Below, one piece after another: positions 58,500 through 64,000 of a stretch of 64,000 nucleotides of DNA; within the stretch, counting starts at the first letter, position 1; each line of letters starts with the position of its first letter. The DNA lies in contig JAJEKV010000171.1 of the NCBI GenBank assembly GCA_021234155.1, forward strand, positions 922,752 through 986,751. Direction: 5' to 3'. The position numbers and the translations under genes are program-made. This DNA is from Isoetes taiwanensis (taxonomy: Eukaryota; Streptophyta; Lycopodiopsida; Isoetales; Isoetaceae). The notes under the pieces were generated by a model. The model had not been told where the DNA came from and made no database searches. It saw only the letters and a list, made by a program, of their open reading frames with translations.

Positions 58500-59430
58500 A
58501 ACGATTTGCGTAAACGAAGAGTGATTCAAAGGCGGAGGGACGAAAGTCAAGCACGGAGGACAAAGGCGCGAGAAGAACGAAAAAGGTTTTAGGGCGCATA
58601 ACCGGAGGCTTAAGAGGTATGAAGAGGGCGTAAACTGAGCCGCTTGATGGTGCCAGTGTCGAAAGATGCCAAGGAGTGTATTGAGAGGCAAAATTTGGCT
58701 AAGTCCCCAAAAAACGTAAGGGAGAAGCAATGAACGGTGAGGATGAGACGTGAAAGAAGGATCGATGTGACAGGGCAAAGGACACACATTAATGTCCGAT
58801 GGGCGGAAAAGAAGAAATGGCATTCAATGCTGGCAACTCGAAGTGGGATATCATTAAAAGGAATGTGTCGTCAAGGTACCATGGCTAGATATGCAGCGGG
58901 AGAAAAGATTCTCATTTTAGAAACAGTCTTGCATTGCAAACACGTTGGCGATTTGTGTGATTGGTCCACGCCGACAAGGAGTTCCTCGCTTGGCTATAAG
59001 ACGAACCGGAGTAACGAAGGCATCCGATGGCGCCAAAGATGGTCAGCCGCTGGTTTGAACGAGGACTGCACTATGCCTACGAACCGTCGAGGAGTGGATT
59101 ACCCGCAAGATGAATTGTCGGACCTTCGCGCCGCCACAATCGTATGGCGTGAGAATGGACGGGCCGGTGTGCGGGATGGTCTGACATCCCCGACCAAGAC
59201 CAACGGGATGGAGGTGGTTCTGCACCTTCATTTGATCCTCGAAAGAAATCTCTACTACCTCCTCACAAGATCACCTCCCAAAACCCCGAGTAGAGTGTTT
59301 TTCTTCTTAGGACTTAGTAGATAGGGCTCGAGCCTTTTTTTGTATATAGGGCGCGCCCATAGCGAAATAGTTAGCTGGGCGCGCCACATTTTGTAAAAAA
59401 ATCTCCACTATAATATAATATGCCGCCTTT
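58500..59430. other. Unassigned region between two relics
   Basis: A plus-strand frame of 195 codons at 58737-59324 is long but has no recognisable domain and lies opposite minus-strand frames. A GGGCGCGCCCATAGCG..GGGCGCGCC stretch near 59350-59390 contains two GGCGCGCC sites. The region lies beyond the start of the coiled-coil gene and beyond the end of the gypsy integrase. Confidence 0.3.
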
Positions 59431-59434
59431 CTAG

Positions 59435-60660
59435 TCACTTCGTGGTGTTTGCTTCTTGAATCAGACTGCTTGTTGATTTTCGCTTTAGGTGATGAAATGT
59501 TTTGAGACGAAAACCATTAACCAAGGTAGGTAATGGAGTGCCATCTAACTCCAGCCGCTTGGAAAACGCTGGGTCTAACCACTTGAACAATTTGATAAGG
59601 GCCAAGCCAACGAAACTTGAGTTTACCCGAAAAATTTTTGTACATTGAATCATAAAGAAGAACCAAATCGCCTTCTTTAAATGTTTTTGTCTTCGACGCT
59701 TGTCATGTAAAGATTTTTGCAACTGTTGTCCATGAAGAACACCTAATATAAGCATCCCTTCGAAGTTCATCCAACTGTTCTAATTGATAGACCCTTTCTT
59801 TGAGTGCAAAGGTGGATTATGAGCAAGAGCCGCTTGAAAAACGGAGTGTTGGAAGGATGTATTCAAACGGCATGAGAGCTTCCCTTTACCATAAACCAAT
59901 TTAAAAGGAGTGTGACCGGTAGCAATCTTGAAACAAGTATTGTAGGCCCAAAGAACAAGAGGGAAGTTTTGTCCGCCCACTGCATGGGAAGCGTCACAAA
60001 TTTTCTTGAGAATGGTGACCGAGTTTTGTTGGTGCTTTCGCCAAACCATTACCTTGAGGATAGTAAGGTGTGCTCTTGTGATAATGTATCGAGATAATCC
60101 GTCAGCTCCTTGATAGTATGATTGATGAAATCGACACCACCTCACCAGCTCAGGTAGAGGCGGTCGAATCATCACAAGATAATTTGTTGATAGAGGACCC
60201 TAGCTGTGCTTGCTGCGGTGTTGTGCGGAAGTGCACAAGCTTCCGCCCATTTGGTAGCGTGGTCGGTGAGAACTGGGATGTAACGAGACACGGGTGTGTC
60301 GCCAAGCAGGAGGATCTATAGGTCCCACAAAGTCCATTCCCCATTTGCCGGCGGGAAGTGGCGGGCGACCGGCGTTAAGGGAAGAGCGCCACGGGCGTGG
60401 GGCGCCCCACCCGGCCCGGCAAGCGCCACACGTCTTGGCGGGCGTATGGCGTGAGCATCTTTGAAGAGCGTGGGCCAATAATACCCAGCTAGAAGGATTT
60501 TTCGCGTGCGTGGTGTCACCGTGGAAATGACCACCACCAAGCCCCTCATGGGCTTGTCGAACGATATGGGGCACTTCATGAGGAAGAACACAAATTTGTC
60601 GAAGGATGGTGTCTTTACCCTTTTTGTAGAGATGTCCCGCAACCATGGTGTAGTCACCTT
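59435..60660 (-). pseudogene. Integrase of the second gypsy element
   Basis: A zinc-binding HHCC-like region starts at about 60590 (HEGLGGGHFHGD, then KTCGAC-like Cys pair). WGMDFVGPI at about 60345-60320 holds the first catalytic Asp. Further on, LVLWAYNTCFKIATGHTPFK and LVYGK (about 59960-59885) match the end of the integrase core. The tail at 59770-59435 has KEGD/ILGVLHGQ-like text. Several frames are needed. Confidence 0.85.
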
Positions 60661-60889
60661 TACCTCTCTGAGAAATTGATGGCTACGGCAAGATTGTCGC
60701 TAAGCGGAGAGAGCCGCCTCGCCTCTTACGGTGGAAGAGCACCTCGTGAGGAGGTACTGCTGAAAATCATGGAACCAATGTGGTGTTGCCGTGACTAAAA
60801 AGAGCCGAGCATCGTGAAAGGCGCCCGAGACTCAGCTTGAGGGATCATCCGTGTGGATGCGTGAAAGATAATCCGATGACATGAGATTT

Positions 60890-61200
60890 GCCGCCTTATG
60901 AAATCGATTTCAAAAGGAGCAAATTCTTGGAGAAGAAGGACCCAACGAGCAATGCGGCCGTGGGCGTGGACTTGTTGATCAAATAGAGGAGTGCTTGGTG
61001 GTCCACAAAGAACTTGATTTGATCACCCAAAAGGTAATGACGGAAGCGTTGGACACGTAAAATGAGACCCAAAGCTTCACGCCCGTGGGCAGAATAGTTC
61101 GCCAAAGAGAATTGAGTTTTCTACCGGGCGAAGCGATTTGGTTTGTCGCTGTGTGCATCATATTCTTGAGAAAGAACAGCTCCAATAGCAAACGAGACAT
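60890..61200 (-). pseudogene. RNase H domain of the second gypsy element
   Basis: NYSAHGREALGLILRVQRFR and HYLLGDQIKFFVDHQALLYL match the gypsy RNase H segment (NYS.TERE.LA.V..V..FRHYL....F...TDH..L..L) at 61100-60960. The catalytic Asp of VDH is retained. RNase H removes the RNA strand during reverse transcription. Confidence 0.85.
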
Positions 61201-61304
61201 CTACATGAACGCGGAAAGGGCTTGTCCCATTGAGGAGGAACAAGAACCGGTGCCCGAGTAAGCAAAAGCTTCAAATGTTGGAAAGCAAAAGATCACACGG
61301 GAAT

Positions 61305-62290
61305 TCAAGCCCGTGGATTCGCTACACCCGTGAGTTTATGAATGGGATCTGCAATGGCTGCTAGTCCGTGTATGAAGGTGGAGTAATAATTGACCTTACC
61401 CGTGAAAGAGCGTGTCTCCTTGATATTGGCCGGTGCTTGAGCCTTGAGCACACAACCGATTTTGGCGGTGATCGTGGTGATACCTCGCTTTCGCGACAAC
61501 ATGGCCTAACAGAACACCGCAGGTGACGCAAAAGGTGCATTTCTCAGATTGAGACTAATGCCTGACTCATCACATTTACTGAAGACGAGTTCCAATTTAT
61601 CCAAATGGTCAGCCATGGAATGTGAGGGCGAGAAGTCATCTTGAAAAATTTGCAAGAAGGATTTTCCTTCATGAAATCATGAAAAACCGAGAGCATGATG
61701 CGTTGAAAACGTTGATGGAGAGTTTGATAATCCAAAAGGAACCACCTTGTAGGCAAAAGTGTACTTTACGGGGTGGTGAAAGTAGTCTTGAGTTGATCGA
61801 TTCTTTGATTGAGATCCCGATTGTAGCCGTAAAAAACCATCCATGAAGGAGTACATCTCATATCCAAACACCTCTTCCAGAACCTGGTCCGTGAAGGGAA
61901 GTGGAAAATGATCACGCTCCGTGGCCCGATTGAGTTCCGATAGTCCACGCACGGATCTTACCATTGTGTTTGAGGGCAATGACGATGGGGCTCACCCATT
62001 CGCAATGTTTAACCTCATAGATCAAACCCGCAAAAGGAGTTTGTCAATTTCCTCCTTGACGCGATCACGGTAATTAGGGTTGAGCGGCATCGCGTTGCTA
62101 AACCGGTCGCGTGCATCGATTTGGTAGGAATGGTGAGTTCCCCAAGCTTTTGTTGATTCCCCAAGATCTCAGAAACTCCAGGCGAAAATGTGTTTGAATT
62201 TTGTGAACAGCTTGACGGCCCCGCTACGATAAGGAGCCGAAGATTTGCAGCAATGCGACAAAGGTTGATTGTTGCCCACGCCCACAATCT
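61305..62290 (-). pseudogene. RT domain of the second gypsy element
   Basis: Frames on the minus strand give KLFTKFKHIFAWSF and AMPLNPNYRDRVKEEIDKLL-like text upstream of the RT. They then give VDYRN, DHFPLPFTDQVLEEVFG, YSFMDGF, VKYTFAYKVVPFGLSNSPST, QDDFSP near 61645 and a post-palm VFSKCDESGISLN. These follow gypsy RT blocks 1-5 in order. The ending NIKETRSFTGKVNYYSTFIHG (61400-61350) matches the RT-RNase H connection (normally LR.FLG...YYR.FI.). Confidence 0.88.
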
Positions 62291-62696
62291 CACTTCGAGT
62301 CCTAATATGGGGTATTACCAAAGATCCCGGACAATGTGTGCGGAGGTTGGAGCATAACCGATGCGTGGCACTTTGCGTGGGTGAAAAAGAGGGGTTGCTC
62401 AGTTTCATCCAGCCAGAGGTTGCTTCATGACAAAAGTGTACATCAACAGGAGTTGCGGGAGGTGCAAAGATCCGAAAAGTGATCAACACGTTGGATTCGA
62501 TTGCAAGGAGCCGTAAAGGTCAAGCAAAAGACCGGCCCGGTCCTGATCAAGAGTCATTTCTCCCCAAGGATCAAAGATATTCGGGTAGGATGACAGAGGC
62601 GCACTTCAGTGGAGCCCGAACTTGATAAATATTCCGAGCTTCTTCCGAATGCGGTTCCGAGAGAGGGGTTCCGCATGTTCAACGAAATGATCCCCG

Positions 62697-63365
62697 CCAT
62701 GGAATAAATTACTACTCTTATATTTTCGTGTAGCCAAAATAGGTTTAGCTAAACTACCTTCAAATTGGGGCTAGAAGTTTCTAACACATGGCTAAACTAA
62801 ATGGTTTTTTTTCCATCACAGCTTTCTTGCTTTTGGCTAAACTTTCACAAAATAGAAAGGTAAATTTTAGCCATTACACTATAGTAATTCAAAAAAATCC
62901 AAGCATTTTGGCAAAGACATTGAATTTATTGTAAATAGATAGATCAAAAGACAAACATACATGAACATGTTCAAAAACCTAAAAAAAAGGGACTACATTG
63001 TTCCTTTTCCTCTAATGCTTCAACTTTGTACTTGGAACAAGAAAGAAAGTGGGAAAAAAAAAGAAAAATATAAAACCTATTTGAAATTTATTAAAGTTAG
63101 TACATACATTGTTGTTGAATTTCTAAGCTAATCTATCCATTTTTCCAAGCCCACTCTATCTTATGTTTAGCTAATCGATGTCCCGATGGATATATCCGAG
63201 GTAAAGGTTTGGCTATTCAACCTAAAACTCACTTGGGCAAAAAAAAATTGGGCTAAAATTTTCTTCGTTTTGGGCATTTTTTTCCATTTACTTTAGCCGC
63301 TTTTTCTTGCAAAACTGCTACAAAATAGCCATTTGGCTAACCTTAGCCGTTATTTTATTCCATGG
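62697..63365. mobile_element. MITE-like element inserted in the second gypsy relic
   Basis: CCATGGAATAAA (62697-62708) and TTTATTCCATGG (63354-63365) are exact reverse complements and mark the two ends. The 669-bp interior is AT-rich, non-coding and carries at least ten TAGCC, GGCTA or TTAGCTAA words clustered near both ends (for example 62732, 62746, 62790, 62836, 63171, 63328, 63336). CCATGG is its own reverse complement, so it may be a target-site duplication or part of the inverted repeat. The gypsy protease text stops at its right edge and gypsy-type sequence resumes at its left edge, which supports insertion. Clustered subterminal motifs resemble hAT- or CACTA-type transposase binding sites, but I cannot assign a superfamily. 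Confidence 0.65.
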
Positions 63366-63974
63366 ATCCCGCCCGCTTGCAAGTCCATGGTGGCATTGAG
63401 ATGACCATCATTGATGACTAACCGTCCGCGGCCCAAGAATGGATACTCTTTGCCCGGCGGAGAAAAGGTCTCCACAGCCAACATTTCATAGTCACCGGAT
63501 CTTCGCCAAACTTTCCAAACTCCAAATTCCATGGGGAAGCGGAGATCACCGATGTTGATGTGAAGAAGAGGTGTGACGCTTTGAGGTCGCGTGATATGGC
63601 CATTAGCCAACTTGATGTCATATGGGGCACGAAAGAGTTGTGTGATGCCCATTTGTTTGCGCGAGTTTATCCGTGATGAGATTGATTGCGCTACCTCCAT
63701 CTATTTGAACATGGTTGACTTTGCGATTACCCACCGTGGCATGGACCGTGGGTGTAGAGGTAGCCACAGCCCCCAACTAAAACAGTTGGGAGTGGTAATC
63801 TGGTCCTTTGAGAGCGTGACGTAGTTTCAAAATGGTTGCCAAGCTTAAAGGAATTTTGATCTTGGCTAGCTCCTCTTGGAGTTCTAGAGGCACATGAGAA
63901 AAAAGGATCTGCATGGGTTCCACCGGTGCTTTGAGTGCGTGGTAGTGAAGCAAGAACTTTTTTGAGTAAGTCAA
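63350..63974 (-). pseudogene. Gag/protease-region fragments of the second gypsy element
   Basis: The 116-codon frame at 63700-63350 has a hydrophobic-rich fold with IKLANGHITRPQ, HINIGDLRFPMEF and YPFLGRGRLV, resembling the second half of a retroviral-type protease (normally ..ANG....PLG...D..I.I....F..DF.V....YP.ILGRPFL). The catalytic DSG-containing part would lie in the frame-shifted stretch just upstream. The 65-codon frame at 63974-63777 carries VPLELQEELAKIKIP, probably the protein preceding it. Confidence 0.65.
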
Positions 63975-64000
63975 CCTCGCAGCAATATTTGGGATACGCC

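Larger units (their letters stand above)
59435..64000 (-). pseudogene. Second Ty3/gypsy polyprotein relic, interrupted by a MITE
   Basis: The minus strand carries, from right to left: a gag or gag-protease piece (63974-63777, PLELQEELAKIKIPLS); a protease-region piece (63700-63350, APYDIKLANGHITRP, YPFLGRGRL); the RT (about 62290-61300); RNase H (about 61200-60890); and integrase (60660-59435). The element runs off the right edge of the window, so its 5' LTR and gag are outside. Its RT keeps a QDDF catalytic core, unlike the chromovirus at 49 kb. Nearly every 100-300 bp there is a frame change. A 0.67-kb insertion at 62697-63365 separates protease from RT. The RT sequence is not close to the chromovirus, so this is a different lineage; I do not assign it further. 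Confidence 0.85.

Noticed and set aside
58737-59324. 195-codon plus-strand frame
   Set aside because: It has no recognised motif, and minus-strand frames overlap it; one long frame alone is not enough to call a gene.

Overview
The window reads as a transposon-rich, gene-poor stretch of a land-plant nuclear genome. The evidence is plant-type telomere units (TTTAGGG), CACTA-type DNA transposons, a chromodomain Ty3/gypsy element, a second Ty3/gypsy element, two L1-like LINEs, LTR-like sequences with TATA motifs, and small inverted-repeat elements. I see no rRNA, no intact tRNA, no CRISPR array and no clearly functional host gene. Almost every recognisable coding region is broken by frameshifts and stops. 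The species cannot be named from this sequence.

Layout. 1-9.6 kb: a possible non-coding or heavily decayed CACTA element with TTGTGTCA-type subterminal motifs. 10.5-15.6 kb: two GACGC/GCATGCGAC-rich clusters, each followed by a TATA-like motif, a 28-bp tandem repeat, a dense heat-shock-element-like array, three copies of a roughly 110-bp repeat and a short interstitial telomere tract. 17-20.3 kb: a decayed CACTA TNP2-type transposase on the plus strand, with DUF4218- and DUF4216-like parts in the usual order. 21.2-30.5 kb: a large tandem array of a roughly 1.1-kb GC-rich monomer (eight copies plus a diverged ninth), bordered by GTCGCATGCGAC-type sequence on both sides. 30.7-33.1 kb: an 800-bp polypyrimidine tract, CAGACGC short repeats, B-box-bearing tRNA-like repeats and a small inverted-repeat element. 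33-38.5 kb: unassigned decayed sequence with a possible small spliced RG-rich reading frame, hairpin repeats and AT-rich tandem repeats.

38.6-41 kb: a minus-strand LINE relic with endonuclease and reverse transcriptase. 43-44.9 kb: a palindrome cluster and LTR-like sequence. 45-51.4 kb: a minus-strand chromovirus (gag, zinc knuckle, protease, RT, integrase, chromodomain, PPT, 3' LTR). It lacks the stretch from the RT connection through RNase H to the integrase N-terminus, and its RT has FFND where YxDD is expected. Its 5' side abuts an LTR of a different family, and a second copy of that LTR lies in the opposite orientation at 44.2 kb. 52.2-55.4 kb: a 5'-truncated LINE on the plus strand. 56.9-58.5 kb: a minus-strand reading region resembling the 'putative plant transposon protein' family with coiled-coil tail. 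59.4-64 kb: a second decayed minus-strand gypsy polyprotein, interrupted by a 0.67-kb MITE-like element.

These parts do not form a pathway; they are layers of nested insertions. The items most worth a second look are the tandem array with its unusually indel-rich divergence and bordering palindromes, the dispersed CpG-rich GACGC clusters with adjacent TATA motifs, the heat-shock-element array, and the internally deleted chromovirus with unmatched LTRs. Frame breaks are so common, even in well-conserved domains, that assembly or consensus indel error must be considered alongside true decay.
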